The translations under genes were made by a program, and so were the position numbers. Below are positions 32,776 to 42,695 of a stretch of DNA of 64,000 nt, piece after piece (position 1 is the stretch's first letter; each line of letters begins with the position of its first letter). A model generated the notes under the pieces. It did no database searches. It saw nothing but the letters and a program-made list of their open reading frames with translations, and was not told the DNA's origin. Source of the stretch: JACJXW01 sp964418125 (GTDB lineage: Bacteria > Bacteroidota > Bacteroidia > Chitinophagales > Saprospiraceae); the NCBI GenBank assembly GCA_964418125.1, contig CAYQKY010000012.1, positions 31,092 through 95,091 of the forward strand. The letters run 5' to 3'.

Positions 32776-33534
32776 ATGAGGCAAACTATTTTAGTGTCAG
32801 CCCTCGCCCTCTTATGCGGGCTTTTTTTTCAAACGCCCCTCTCCGCGCAGAATGCAAAGGATATCATCGAAAAGGCCGATGAGAAACGGATGGGCCAAAC
32901 CAGCCGGAGCACGATGTCTCTGGCAGTCATTCGCCCTGACTGGAAGCGGGAAATGAGCCTCAGGGTGTGGACCAAAGGAAATGAATATTTGCTGATCCTC
33001 ATTACTGAACCAGCCCGGGATAAGGGCGCCGCCTTTATGAAGAGAGGAAAGGAATTCTGGAACTGGGTGCCGCGTATTGAGCGGATCGTGAAATTGCCTC
33101 CATCGGCCATGGCCCAGGCCTGGATGGGGTCAGATTTCAGCAATGATGACCTGGTTAAAATGTCATCCATAGTGGAAGATTACAACCACCGCCTGCTGGC
33201 TGAAGAACCCATAAACGGGAGGGCTGCCTACAAGGTCGAGATGGCGCCCAAGGAGGAAGCCGCCGTGGTTTGGGGAAAAGTCGTTACCTGGGTAGACAAG
33301 TCCGAATGGCTCTTCCTGAAAACCGAATACTATGATGAAGACGGCGAGCTGATCAATACCATTACCGGTAAAGACATCAAAACGATGGGCGGGCGAACCG
33401 TCACTTCCCGGCTGGAGATCCAACCTGCCGATGAACCTGACAACAGGACGATACTGGTATATAAGGAACTGGAATTCAATGAGCCCATTGCCGACAGTTT
33501 TTTTTCTCTGCAAAACATAAAAAGTCTCGAGTAA
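32776..33534 (+). CDS. LolA-like outer-membrane lipoprotein-sorting protein
   Basis: A 252-residue periplasmic protein: signal peptide ending PLSAQ, then the single beta-sheet fold of LolA/LppX-type carriers (KDIIEKADEKRMGQTSRSTM, LITEPARDKGAAFMKRGKEF, KYKL-like strands). It is typically encoded with LolCDE/MacB-like ABC systems, as here: the ATG of the first permease follows the stop at once. It probably carries lipids or lipoproteins from the complex to the outer membrane. The 5' stretch from 32644 is open but lacks a credible start. Confidence 0.85.
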   Translation: MRQTILVSALALLCGLFFQTPLSAQNAKDIIEKADEKRMGQTSRSTMSLAVIRPDWKREMSLRVWTKGNEYLLILITEPARDKGAAFMKRGKEFWNWVPRIERIVKLPPSAMAQAWMGSDFSNDDLVKMSSIVEDYNHRLLAEEPINGRAAYKVEMAPKEEAAVVWGKVVTWVDKSEWLFLKTEYYDEDGELINTITGKDIKTMGGRTVTSRLEIQPADEPDNRTILVYKELEFNEPIADSFFSLQNIKSLE

Positions 33535-33535
33535 A

Positions 33536-34747
33536 ATGATCGGTTTATTAGCATGGCGCAACCTGTGGCGCAACCGCCGCAGGACATTCATAACGATTGC
33601 CTCCATCTTGTTTGCCGTGGTATTTGCCAATGTGATGGACGCGCTGCTGGTAGGCATCAACCGGCAGATGACGGACAGTATGGTGGGCATTTACAGCGGG
33701 CACTTTCAGGTTCAGCAGCAGGATTTCTGGGGAGATAAGTCGCTGCATAATACCTTCGTTCCCCCGGAAAAGGTTACCGGCTTACTGGATACTCTGCCGG
33801 AAGTAAAAGGATATTCCAAACGGCTGGAATCGGTTGCCCTGGCTTCTGCTGAAAACCTTGCCAGAGGTGTCCTCGTAGTTGGCATTGAACCGGATAATGA
33901 AAAGCAGATTACCGGGCTAGAGGAAAAGGTTCAGGCCGGCAGTTACTTTCATGGCAATCCCGGCGACGCCATCATCGGCAAAGGGCTGGCCGAATACCTC
34001 GACATACAGCCGGGCGATACGCTGGTGATGATCGGCGAAGGCTACCACGGTGCAAGCGCCGCCGGAAAATACCATATATGCGGAACGATCCGCATGGGGT
34101 CGCCAGACCTGGATAATAACCTCGTTTTCCTTTCCCTGGCGGATGCGCAGTTGTTTTTTGCAGCATACGACAGGGTTACCTCCATGCCGGTTTTTCTGAA
34201 GGACAACGAACGCCAGAAAGAAGTAACCCAGATAGTTTCCCGCGAATTACCGGAAGATATGATCACGCAACCCTGGCAGAAAATGATGCCGATGGCCACT
34301 CAATCGCTCGGGCTGATCGACGCCATGCGTGTTATCGTCCTTGCCCTGCTGTACCTGCTTATCAGTTTCGGCATCTTCGGCACCATTATCATGATGGCCA
34401 ATGAACGCCTGCTGGAATTCAGGGTACTGTTGGCCATTGGCATGCAAAAGACAAAAATGGGAGCGATGGTACTGCTCGAAAGCGTTTCACTTGCCGTTTT
34501 AGGGGCAGCCCTGGGTTTTCTGGCAAGCTACCCGGTGGTTACTTACCTCCATGAACACCCGGTCACTTTTAAGGGCAGGGCGGCACAGGGCTGGGAATCC
34601 TTTGGCATTGACCCGGTGATGCCCACAGTTGTGGACTTTTCCATGTTTGCCATGCACTCGGCGGTCATCCTTGTGATCTCAGCCCTGCTCTCCGTTTATG
34701 CACTGAACAAGATCCGGAGCCTGGAAGTAGTTCCGGAAAAAAGATAA
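33536..34747 (+). CDS. FtsX/MacB-type ABC transporter permease
   Basis: A 403-residue permease with an N-terminal membrane helix (RRTFITIASILFAVVFANVM), a periplasmic core of about 220 residues and three C-terminal helices (VLALLYLLISFGIFGTIIMM onwards). This is the LolC/LolE-like topology. It would work with the second permease and the ATPase downstream, spaced by only a few bases, using ATP to drive transfer of lipids or lipoproteins rather than classical transport. Confidence 0.9.
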   Translation: MIGLLAWRNLWRNRRRTFITIASILFAVVFANVMDALLVGINRQMTDSMVGIYSGHFQVQQQDFWGDKSLHNTFVPPEKVTGLLDTLPEVKGYSKRLESVALASAENLARGVLVVGIEPDNEKQITGLEEKVQAGSYFHGNPGDAIIGKGLAEYLDIQPGDTLVMIGEGYHGASAAGKYHICGTIRMGSPDLDNNLVFLSLADAQLFFAAYDRVTSMPVFLKDNERQKEVTQIVSRELPEDMITQPWQKMMPMATQSLGLIDAMRVIVLALLYLLISFGIFGTIIMMANERLLEFRVLLAIGMQKTKMGAMVLLESVSLAVLGAALGFLASYPVVTYLHEHPVTFKGRAAQGWESFGIDPVMPTVVDFSMFAMHSAVILVISALLSVYALNKIRSLEVVPEKR

Positions 34748-34751
34748 GCCT

Positions 34752-35981
34752 ATGTGGATGCTTTTAAAAATAGCCTGGCGCAATATCTGGCGTAACCCCA
34801 CCCGAAGCCTGGTGGTTATGTTTTCTCTGGCCATCGGAGTATGGGCTACGGTGTTCATACTGGCCATTTCCGACAGCCTTCACGCCGAGTCATTACGAGA
34901 GGGCATAGAGTACAAATACGGGCACGTACAGCTGCATTCCAGTGCGTACAAAAAACGCCAGGAATTGGGAAATACGCTTCCTGGCGCCCTGGATTTATTA
35001 GTATCCATAAAGGAGGCCCCGGAGGTGGAAGCAGCCACCGCCCGCCTGATTACTGCGGGCATAATCGCCTCTGCGGGATATTCTTCGAATGTTCAGGTCA
35101 GAGGCGTCATGCCGGCTGAAGAAGAAGCTACTACACTGCTGAAAACCCGGTTAACCAAAGGGGTATATCTGGATGTGGACAAACGCAACCCTATCATTAT
35201 CGGAGAGAAGCTGATGGAAAAACTAAAAACCGGGATTGGTAAAAAGGTGGTGCTCACCTTTGAAAATACTGCCTCGGAGCTGGTTTCCACTTCTTTCCGC
35301 ATCGCCGGCACTTTCACAGCTACCCAGGTTCGGGATGAAGAAACGATGGTTTTTGTACGTAAAGAAGGCCTGAGCCGCCTGGCGGGCATTCCGGGGGAAG
35401 CCAATGAATTGGTGGCCAAACTGAAGGATACCCGCAAGCTGGACGCTTTTGTGAGCCAGTTGAAAGGCCGGCTGGCAGGACAGGAAATAGTAGTGGAGGA
35501 TTGGGAACAGGCTGCTCCCGATATGGCAATGGTATCGGATATGATCTTCCAGACTGATGTAATTGTCACCATTATCGTGCTGCTGGCGCTGGCATTCGGC
35601 ATCGTCAATACGATGTTGATGGCCGTCCTGGAACGGTTTAAGGAACTGGGTATACTCATGGCGGTGGGCATGAATAAACTCAGGGTCTTTGCAATGATCG
35701 TCTTTGAGACCACACTGCTCTCACTGGCAGGAGGTGTCGGAGGAATGGTGTTCGGGTTTTTTACCGTCCTGCTGGTCAACTATACGGGCGTAAACCTCAG
35801 CCTGTTTTCCGAAGGGTTGTCGGGCTGGGGTTTTAAAGAGGTTATTCACCCGGAATTGGAGGCACGGGTTTACCTTATCATTACCATTGCGGTCATTATT
35901 ACCGCGGTTCTGGCCTCTTTTTACCCGGCCATACGGGCATTGTCCCTGAACCCCTCGGAGGCTATTCGTAAAGAAATTTAA
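34752..35981 (+). CDS. FtsX/MacB-type ABC transporter permease (second)
   Basis: A 409-residue paralogue of the previous protein with the same topology: N-terminal helix (SLVVMFSLAIGVWATVFILA), extracytoplasmic core, and a C-terminal helical block (VTIIVLLALAFGIVNTMLMA). Starts four bases after the preceding stop, so the two permeases form a heterodimer by inference. The rest of the ABC system follows directly. Confidence 0.9.
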   Translation: MWMLLKIAWRNIWRNPTRSLVVMFSLAIGVWATVFILAISDSLHAESLREGIEYKYGHVQLHSSAYKKRQELGNTLPGALDLLVSIKEAPEVEAATARLITAGIIASAGYSSNVQVRGVMPAEEEATTLLKTRLTKGVYLDVDKRNPIIIGEKLMEKLKTGIGKKVVLTFENTASELVSTSFRIAGTFTATQVRDEETMVFVRKEGLSRLAGIPGEANELVAKLKDTRKLDAFVSQLKGRLAGQEIVVEDWEQAAPDMAMVSDMIFQTDVIVTIIVLLALAFGIVNTMLMAVLERFKELGILMAVGMNKLRVFAMIVFETTLLSLAGGVGGMVFGFFTVLLVNYTGVNLSLFSEGLSGWGFKEVIHPELEARVYLIITIAVIITAVLASFYPAIRALSLNPSEAIRKEI

Positions 35982-35991
35982 AGTTGTCGAA

Positions 35992-36696
35992 ATGAAAGTT
36001 ATAGAAACCAGAAACTTGTCGAAGGCCTACAACCCCAATACGGTGCCGGTGTATGCTTTGAACGGTGTGAACCTGGCTATTGAGCGGGGAGAATTCACGG
36101 CCATCGTCGGCCCGTCGGGCTCCGGTAAAACTACTTTGCTCAACATAATAGGAGGGTTAGATAATGCTACCTCCGGTTCAGCCATCATTGAAGGAGTAGA
36201 TATTGCCCAGCTAAAAGGCAACGCCCTCATCAACTTTCGCCTGCACAACATCGGCTTTGTCTTTCAGGCGTATAACCTCATTCCGGTGCTGACGGCGAGA
36301 GAGAATGTAGAGTTTGTCATGTTGTTGCAAAACCGCCCTAAAGGAGAGCGGGAAGCCAGGATAATGGCCCTGCTGGAGGCAGTGGGGTTGAATGATAAAA
36401 CGGACAAACGCCCTTCCGAGCTGTCCGGCGGCCAGCAACAACGGGTGGCGGTAGCCCGGGCGTTGGCCTCCAAGCCGAAATTCGTCCTGGCGGATGAACC
36501 CACCGCCAACCTCGACAGCACCTCCGCCGAAAACCTGCTGGACATCATGCATAAGCTAAACCAGGAGGAGAACATGACCTTCATTTTTTCCACCCACGAC
36601 GCCAGGGTCATCCGGCGGGCAAGGCGGGTGGTTACGCTGGAAGACGGGCGTATTAAAAAGGATTTGGTTCAGAATGAAGTATCAATAAATTTTTAA
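35992..36696 (+). CDS. LolD/MacB-type ABC ATP-binding protein
   Basis: A 234-residue ATPase with Walker A GPSGSGKTTLL, signature LSGGQQQR, Walker B FVLADEPTANLDS and an H-loop histidine (FSTHDARV). It belongs to the LolD/MacB/FtsE type that drives mechanotransmission permeases. It ends the three-gene ABC cluster (32776-36696) with the LolA-like protein as its probable periplasmic acceptor. Confidence 0.95.
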   Translation: MKVIETRNLSKAYNPNTVPVYALNGVNLAIERGEFTAIVGPSGSGKTTLLNIIGGLDNATSGSAIIEGVDIAQLKGNALINFRLHNIGFVFQAYNLIPVLTARENVEFVMLLQNRPKGEREARIMALLEAVGLNDKTDKRPSELSGGQQQRVAVARALASKPKFVLADEPTANLDSTSAENLLDIMHKLNQEENMTFIFSTHDARVIRRARRVVTLEDGRIKKDLVQNEVSINF

Positions 36697-36697
36697 G

Positions 36698-37264
36698 ATG
36701 ATGAAAACGCCAATCGCAATATTAATTGTCCTTTTCTGCTACAACAGTAATTTCTCCCAAGCCCTGTTTAACCCGGAAAAAAGCAGGATGTCGATCAGGG
36801 GTACCTCTACACTTCACGATTGGGAGTCCGTTGTGGAAATGGAGGAAGTAAAAATTGAACTGCACATAGAGGATGAAGACCTTCTATTGCTGGGGCACCT
36901 GAGGTTGCGTATCCCGGTGAAGTCGATCAGGAGCGGCAACAGAATTATGGATAATAAAACTTATGCGGCCCTCAAGGCAGATGAATATCCAACGATAAAG
37001 TATGAGGTGGAAGGTTTTGACCACAAACAAGGGCAGGTGACCGCTTCAAATGGCCTGCTCAAAATTGCGGGTGTGGAAAAGGCCGTCCCTGTAACTGCAA
37101 ATTACACCCGAAATAACAGTGGAGTGCTGGAATTTACGGGGACAGTCTCATTAAAGATGAGCGAATTCAACATAGACCCTCCTTCTGCGATGATAGGGAC
37201 ATTAAAAACAGGAGATGAAATTAATATCAATTACACAATAGCTTTTAAAACGAAGAATAATTAA
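36698..37264 (+). CDS. YceI family periplasmic protein
   Basis: A 188-residue protein: signal peptide (IVLFCYNSNFSQA) and a YceI lipid-binding barrel (GTSTLHDWESVV, IPVKSIRSGNRIMDNKTYAA, SLKMSEFNIDPPSAMIGTLK). YceI proteins bind isoprenoid lipids in the periplasm. Starts one base after the ATPase stop and probably belongs to the same operon. A divergent relative is at 44377. Confidence 0.9.
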   Translation: MMKTPIAILIVLFCYNSNFSQALFNPEKSRMSIRGTSTLHDWESVVEMEEVKIELHIEDEDLLLLGHLRLRIPVKSIRSGNRIMDNKTYAALKADEYPTIKYEVEGFDHKQGQVTASNGLLKIAGVEKAVPVTANYTRNNSGVLEFTGTVSLKMSEFNIDPPSAMIGTLKTGDEININYTIAFKTKNN

Positions 37265-37275
37265 ACCTTACAAAC

Positions 37276-38547
37276 ATGAAAAACATAATCTTCTTGTTTC
37301 ACAGAATCAGCCTCCTGGCATTGGTTTCCCTTCTAACCGGCGTTGGTTTTGCACAACAGCCCGACCTGCAGTACTACCGGCCCAATAACCGGGAAGGTTT
37401 GAATATCTTTGAAACGCCAAAGGAGGACACTGCCCCGTTCACCGGCTTAAAAATCCGTGTAGGTGGAGATTTTGCAATACAGTTCCAGGGCTTGTCCCAA
37501 TCAAACAGCCTTCAGGGAGACACTCTTGTTGAGCTGGCTTCCAATATCAACCTTCCAACGGCTAACTTAAACCTCGATGTTCAGCTGGCCGAGGGCTTTC
37601 GTATGCATTTAAGGACCTATTTGTCTTCGCGAAACCACAATGAATCCTGGGTAAAAGGAGGATATATCCAACTAGACAAACTGGACATTATCCAAGAGGG
37701 GTTTCTGGAAGAATTTATGAACATAGCGACGATCAGGGTTGGCATGGATGAGATTAATTATGGCGACACTCACTTCCGGAGGTCCGACAATGCGCGAGCC
37801 ATTTACAATCCATTCGTAGGCAATTACATCATGGATGCTTTTACTACAGAACCTTTCGTGGAATTGACCCTGCAAAAATCCGGGTTTCTGGGAGTGCTGG
37901 GCATTACCAACGGGCGGCTGAACCAATCCCCGCTGCCTGGTGATGATGGAATTGCTGTATATGCCAAACTGGGGTTTGATAAACAGATAAATGACGATTT
38001 ACGCCTTCGCCTAACCGGATCCATTTATAGCAGTTCTGGTAAAAGCACCCGGGATTACCTTTACAATGGCGACCGGGCTGGAGCCAGATACTATAATGTA
38101 CTGGAAGGGCTCAATGATGCCCGCGTCAGCAATTTCTTACCTCGCTTCAACCCAGAGTTTGGCAACCAGACAGCTTTCCAGGTTAACCCGTTCGTCAAAT
38201 TTCACGGTTTGGAATTCTTCGGCGTATTTGAAGTGGCCAGTAATGGAGATGATGCAGCCGGCGGTAGTTTTACCCAACTCGGCGCTGAAGCTATCTACCG
38301 GTTCGGGAAAAATGAGCAATTATATTTGGGGGGCAGATATAATATGGTAAGCGGTGAGTTTACCGATGCTGCTTCTACAATAGATATTAACAGAATAAAC
38401 CTGGGAGGAGGGTGGTACATTACAAAAAATGTACTGGCCAAACTGGAGTACGTTACTTCTCAGTATGATGGGCCGGGGTATAAAGGTACCAAGTTTGAAG
38501 GAGCTGAATTCAACGGTTTCGTAATCGAGGCTGTGATCAGCTTTTAA
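37276..38547 (+). CDS. Outer-membrane beta-barrel protein
   Basis: A 423-residue protein with signal peptide ending GFAQ, repeated amphipathic strands and a terminal aromatic residue (AVISF), as in outer-membrane porins. No specific family recognised. It probably belongs to the preceding lipid/ABC operon as its outer-membrane component or is an independent porin. Confidence 0.75.
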   Translation: MKNIIFLFHRISLLALVSLLTGVGFAQQPDLQYYRPNNREGLNIFETPKEDTAPFTGLKIRVGGDFAIQFQGLSQSNSLQGDTLVELASNINLPTANLNLDVQLAEGFRMHLRTYLSSRNHNESWVKGGYIQLDKLDIIQEGFLEEFMNIATIRVGMDEINYGDTHFRRSDNARAIYNPFVGNYIMDAFTTEPFVELTLQKSGFLGVLGITNGRLNQSPLPGDDGIAVYAKLGFDKQINDDLRLRLTGSIYSSSGKSTRDYLYNGDRAGARYYNVLEGLNDARVSNFLPRFNPEFGNQTAFQVNPFVKFHGLEFFGVFEVASNGDDAAGGSFTQLGAEAIYRFGKNEQLYLGGRYNMVSGEFTDAASTIDINRINLGGGWYITKNVLAKLEYVTSQYDGPGYKGTKFEGAEFNGFVIEAVISF

Positions 38548-38616
38548 CTACTGCCAATACTGACGGTGAGAGAACATTAGGAATTTGATAGCTATCAAAA
38601 TATAGCCTGGAAGAAA

Positions 38617-39969
38617 ATGAAGGCCCGGATAGAACGGAAAAAGGCTTTGATCGAACGCTTGTTGCATCCGCTGCACAATTTGCTGCAATACCAGTCCTCA
38701 TCAGGTATCGCTATCTTTATCTGTGTGGCTGTTGCCATGGCCTGGGCAAATATCGATCAGGAAGGCTACCATGCATTCTGGGGGACAGAACTGGCATTCA
38801 GCCTCGGGCCTTTTTCTATTCGGGAATCATTACATGTCTGGATAAATGACGCCTTGATGGCTATCTTTTTCTTCGGTGTAGGGCTGGAAATAAAACGGGA
38901 ATTGCTGGCAGGCGAACTCGCTTCGTTTAGGAAAGCCGTTCTTCCGGTTGCGGCGGCTGTCGGAGGGATGGCCATTCCGGCAATTATTTATATGCTTTTC
39001 AATGCCAATTCAGAGGCGGCCAGTGGGTGGGGGATCCCAATGGCAACAGATATTGCTTTTTCCATCGGCATTTTATCGCTTTTGGGCAGGCAGGCGCCGC
39101 TTTCTTTGAAAGTATTTCTGACGGCACTGGCAATTGTAGATGATATAGGAGGCGTCCTGGTCATCGCTTTGGTTTATACTTCTGAGGTTTCAGGGATGGA
39201 CCTGATCCATGGCGTATTTTTTCTGGGGCTGCTGATACTGGGGAATATCATTGGCATCAGAAGCCAGGCCTTCTATAGTATAATCAGCATCGGCGGGCTT
39301 TGGCTGGCTTTTTTCTTTTCCGGTATCCATCCGGCAATAGCAGGCATTCTGGCGGCATTCGCCATACCGGGAAGGGTAAAATTGGATGAGGGTTTATTCC
39401 TTAAAAACCTGGACACCCTAACTCAGTTATTTAAAAGTTCAAAGCCAATAAAGGGGTCATTTATTTCAGAAAATCAACTGGAAATCCTGGAAACGATCAA
39501 AGAAGTGGCGGACGATGCAGAAACGCCATTACAAAAAGTAGAATATGCCCTCAACTGGTTTATTTCATTTGTAGTGCTTCCACTATTTGCCCTTGCCAAT
39601 ACCGGGATTCACCTCCATGGAAGAGTTTGGGAAATTATGCTTCATCCGGTTAGTATTGGGATAGGAGCAGGGCTGGTTGTTGGAAAATTCGTGGGAATTG
39701 TCGGCGTATCCAAAGTAATGGTTAGGTTGGGTTTTGCAGAATTGCCGGCCGGAATTAGCTGGAACCATATTTATGGGGTGGCATTACTGGCAGGAGTAGG
39801 TTTCACCATGTCTCTGTTCATAACAGAATTAGCCTTTACTGATGAGCGCCTTATCTACGTTGCAAAGATCGGGATATTAACAGCCTCGCTTGTAGCGGGT
39901 GTATTGGGATACACCTATTTGAGGATCACGGCTAAAAAAGACGCCTTGATGGTTAACCTTTTTCAATGA
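38617..39969 (+). CDS. nhaA: Na+/H+ antiporter NhaA
   Basis: A 450-residue inner-membrane antiporter exchanging sodium for protons. Eleven or so helices are visible, with the ion-binding segments MATDIAFSIGILSLLG and IVDDIGGVLVIALVYTSEV (the conserved Asp pair) and the functional loop FFGVGLEIKRELLAGEL. The length fits the longer NhaA form. Its stop overlaps the next gene start. Supports life in saline or alkaline water. Confidence 0.96.
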   Translation: MKARIERKKALIERLLHPLHNLLQYQSSSGIAIFICVAVAMAWANIDQEGYHAFWGTELAFSLGPFSIRESLHVWINDALMAIFFFGVGLEIKRELLAGELASFRKAVLPVAAAVGGMAIPAIIYMLFNANSEAASGWGIPMATDIAFSIGILSLLGRQAPLSLKVFLTALAIVDDIGGVLVIALVYTSEVSGMDLIHGVFFLGLLILGNIIGIRSQAFYSIISIGGLWLAFFFSGIHPAIAGILAAFAIPGRVKLDEGLFLKNLDTLTQLFKSSKPIKGSFISENQLEILETIKEVADDAETPLQKVEYALNWFISFVVLPLFALANTGIHLHGRVWEIMLHPVSIGIGAGLVVGKFVGIVGVSKVMVRLGFAELPAGISWNHIYGVALLAGVGFTMSLFITELAFTDERLIYVAKIGILTASLVAGVLGYTYLRITAKKDALMVNLFQ

Positions 39970-41477
39970 TGATTACTGCCAATTCAAACATATTGAAACT
40001 AAAGCGCCTGGGTATTGATACCCAACAGGAATATTTTACCTATATGCGCTCCGATTGCCACATCTGCATTTCCGAAGGGTTTGAAGCGCAGGCCCGCATC
40101 GAGGCAACAGCCAATGGAAAAACCATCATTGCTACCCTGAATGCCATACATGGAGATTTATTGCATCCGGGCGAGGCCAGCCTCTCCGAAAGTGCCTGGA
40201 AAGCCTTGGGCGTAAATGAAGGAGACGCTATAACATTCAATCATTTAGCCCCCGTAGCATCCATGGAGTATGTCCGGGCAAAAATGTACGAAAAGAAGCT
40301 CGGCCCGGCGGCCTTTCGTGAAATTATAGGCGATATCACTGCCGGCAAGTATTCAAACATTCAACTGGCGGCCTTCGTCACCGCCTGTGCCGGAGGCCAC
40401 CTCGATGCTAAAGAGATAGCAGTATTGGCCCGGGCGATGGTGGACGCAGGAGAAAAGCTGGACTGGGGAAAAGAAATTGTGGTGGATAAGCATTGTGTCG
40501 GCGGCCTGCCGGGTAACCGCACCACGCCTATTGTCGTGCCCATTGTCGCGGCGGCTGGCCTGACCATCCCCAAAACATCTTCCCGTGCCATCACTTCTCC
40601 TGCCGGCACAGCAGATACGATGGAAACAATGGCCCCGGTCAATTTGAGCCTGGATGAGGTTCGCCGGGTAGTGGACAGAGAAGGCGGTTGTATCGTTTGG
40701 GGAGGGGCTGTCGAATTAAGCCCTGCCGACGACCTGATCATCAAGGTTGAAAGGGCGTTGGATATCGACAGCCCTGGCCAGATGGTGGCCTCGGTGCTTT
40801 CCAAGAAGGCGGCTGCCGGCTCAACCCGGGTTGTCATTGATATTCCGGTTGGCGGGACGGCTAAGGTGCGGTCCGAGATTGACGCCAAAGAGCTGGAATT
40901 CTACTTCCGGAAGGTAGGCCGGGCCATCGGCCTGGATGTCAGGATTTTAATAACAGACGGCACACAGCCGGTAGGCAGGGGAATCGGGCCCGCTTTGGAG
41001 GCGCTCGACGTGTTAGCTGTCTTACGGCAGGAAAGGTCCCGGCCGATGGACCTGGAAGAGAGAGCGGCCCAGCTTGCCGGTGCCATCCTGGAAATGGGCG
41101 GCAAAGCTGCTGCCGGCGAAGGAACGGCGGCAGCTCTCGGCCTGTTGGGCAGCGGCGCCGCCTGGCAAAAATTCAAAGCGATCTGCAATGCCCAGGGTGG
41201 TTTTCGTGAACCAATCCCCGGTTCCCTGCAGGAGGCCGTATATACAAAAAAGGAAGGGACGGTAACCGCCATTGACAACCGCCGCCTGGCCATGACAGCC
41301 AAATTGTCGGGCGCGCCTACCCATCCCGGGGCTGGCGTGTTGCTACACTGTAAGATCGGGCAGGAATTGCGAAAAGGAGGCCCTATGTTTACCCTCTTTG
41401 CAGAGACTCAGGGAGAATTGAACTATGCGAAAATGTACCTGGAAAAGGAGTTTGAAAAAATAATTCAATTGCAATGA
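39966..41477 (+). CDS. Thymidine/AMP phosphorylase family enzyme (AMP-phosphorylase type)
   Basis: A 503-residue enzyme of the pyrimidine/AMP phosphorylase family. It has an N-terminal extension (about 85 residues) found in archaeal AMP phosphorylases but not in DeoA (about 440 residues). The phosphate-binding motif KHCVGGLPGNRTT also matches the AMP-phosphorylase form. It would split a nucleoside or nucleoside 5'-phosphate with phosphate, giving base and ribose (bis)phosphate. PRPP synthetase is encoded two genes later. The other enzymes of the archaeal AMP pathway (RuBisCO, isomerase) are not in the window. Confidence 0.88.
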   Translation: MMITANSNILKLKRLGIDTQQEYFTYMRSDCHICISEGFEAQARIEATANGKTIIATLNAIHGDLLHPGEASLSESAWKALGVNEGDAITFNHLAPVASMEYVRAKMYEKKLGPAAFREIIGDITAGKYSNIQLAAFVTACAGGHLDAKEIAVLARAMVDAGEKLDWGKEIVVDKHCVGGLPGNRTTPIVVPIVAAAGLTIPKTSSRAITSPAGTADTMETMAPVNLSLDEVRRVVDREGGCIVWGGAVELSPADDLIIKVERALDIDSPGQMVASVLSKKAAAGSTRVVIDIPVGGTAKVRSEIDAKELEFYFRKVGRAIGLDVRILITDGTQPVGRGIGPALEALDVLAVLRQERSRPMDLEERAAQLAGAILEMGGKAAAGEGTAAALGLLGSGAAWQKFKAICNAQGGFREPIPGSLQEAVYTKKEGTVTAIDNRRLAMTAKLSGAPTHPGAGVLLHCKIGQELRKGGPMFTLFAETQGELNYAKMYLEKEFEKIIQLQ

Positions 41478-41782
41478 AACAACTTTTTGTAAACTCAGGC
41501 CCAATGCAAAATCAACAATTCTACCAATCGGCATCGAGCCTGGGAGCAGGTATCCTGGGCTTGGGCCTGGGCGTCCTGCTCGGCCAGTGGGTGGATACAT
41601 GGACGCCTTTCCTCATAGCCGGCGGGCTATTCCTCCACGGTTGGGGCATGTACAAAATACATTACAGTGGCCATTCCTCTTGGTCAAAACTCCCCGGCTG
41701 GCTAAAGATTTCCGTGGGAGTGTGCTGGCTGATCCTGGCAGGCTTGCTCGGCTGGCTGTTGGTGAAAATTTTTGGATATTGA
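41474..41782 (+). CDS. Small two-helix membrane protein
   Basis: A 102-residue protein with two membrane segments (GAGILGLGLGVLLGQWV and VGVCWLILAGLLGWLLVKIF) separated by a His/Trp-containing loop. It overlaps the phosphorylase stop (ATGA) and precedes PRPP synthetase; no family recognised. An ATG at 41504 is the alternative start. Confidence 0.7.
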   Translation: MKQLFVNSGPMQNQQFYQSASSLGAGILGLGLGVLLGQWVDTWTPFLIAGGLFLHGWGMYKIHYSGHSSWSKLPGWLKISVGVCWLILAGLLGWLLVKIFGY

Positions 41783-41793
41783 AATTCGAATAA

Positions 41794-42690
41794 ATGAAAA
41801 CCATCTTATTTGCACTGCCGGGCAATGAAAACCTTACAGGGTTGCTGGCAGGAAAACTGGACGCTGAGATGGGCAAGGTTACCATCCGGCGTTTTCCCGA
41901 CGGGGAGTCCTATGTCCGTATCCATTCTGATGTGGCAGGGAAAAAGGCCGTTCTGGTTTGCACCTTGCACCAGCCCGATGAGAAGTTATTGCCGCTTTAT
42001 TTCTTGGCCAGCCTTGCCAGGGAATTGGGGGCAAAATGCACCTGCCTCGTTGCGCCTTACCTCGCTTACATGCGGCAGGATAAAGTTTTCCAACCTGGCG
42101 AAGGCGTGACGTCGGGGTACTTTGCCCGCCTGGTTTCGGGCTTTGCTGACAGCCTGCTCACCGTTGACCCCCACCTGCACCGAATCGGCAAGCTGAGCGA
42201 GATCTACAGCCTCCCGGTAGAGGTTGTCCATGCGGCAGGCCATATTTCAAAATGGATAAAAGAAAACGTGGAGAACCCCGTGCTGGTCGGCCCGGACAGC
42301 GAGAGCGGGCAGTGGGTCTCGGAGGCTGCCGAAAGCGCAGGCGCGCCGTTTCTGGTTTTGGAAAAGGCCAGGCATGGCGACCGGAACGTGGTAGTTTCTG
42401 TGCCACAGGTAGATGCATTCCGAAAGCACACGCCGGTGCTGGTAGATGATATCATTTCCACGGCAAGGACGATGATAGAAACGATGGGGCATTTGAAAAA
42501 AGCAGGTATGAAAAAACCTGTTTGCATCGGCGTTCACGCCGTTTTTTCGGGCAACGCCTACATCGGCCTGCTGGAGGCGGGAGCCGCCAGGGTGGTGACC
42601 TGCAACACCATCCCCCATGAAAGCAATGGTATTGATTTGAGTGGCCTGTATTTAGATTTTATTGAGAAATTTGAAAAGCCCCTTGTTTGA
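41794..42690 (+). CDS. prs: Ribose-phosphate diphosphokinase (PRPP synthetase)
   Basis: A 298-residue enzyme making phosphoribosyl pyrophosphate from ribose 5-phosphate and ATP. The PRPP loop PVLVDDIISTARTMIETM is intact, as are RRFPDGESYVRI and VDPHLHRIGKLSEIY, where the usual D-L-H-x-x-Q metal motif is altered. It is shorter and more divergent than housekeeping Prs, suggesting a specialised or archaeal-like copy. With the upstream phosphorylase it could recycle ribose from nucleotides. Confidence 0.9.
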   Translation: MKTILFALPGNENLTGLLAGKLDAEMGKVTIRRFPDGESYVRIHSDVAGKKAVLVCTLHQPDEKLLPLYFLASLARELGAKCTCLVAPYLAYMRQDKVFQPGEGVTSGYFARLVSGFADSLLTVDPHLHRIGKLSEIYSLPVEVVHAAGHISKWIKENVENPVLVGPDSESGQWVSEAAESAGAPFLVLEKARHGDRNVVVSVPQVDAFRKHTPVLVDDIISTARTMIETMGHLKKAGMKKPVCIGVHAVFSGNAYIGLLEAGAARVVTCNTIPHESNGIDLSGLYLDFIEKFEKPLV

Positions 42691-42695
42691 AAAAA

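Noticed and set aside
35093..35779. A 228-codon antisense open frame inside the second ABC permease gene
   Set aside because: Serine/threonine-rich composition is the mirror of the permease coding sequence; no motifs.
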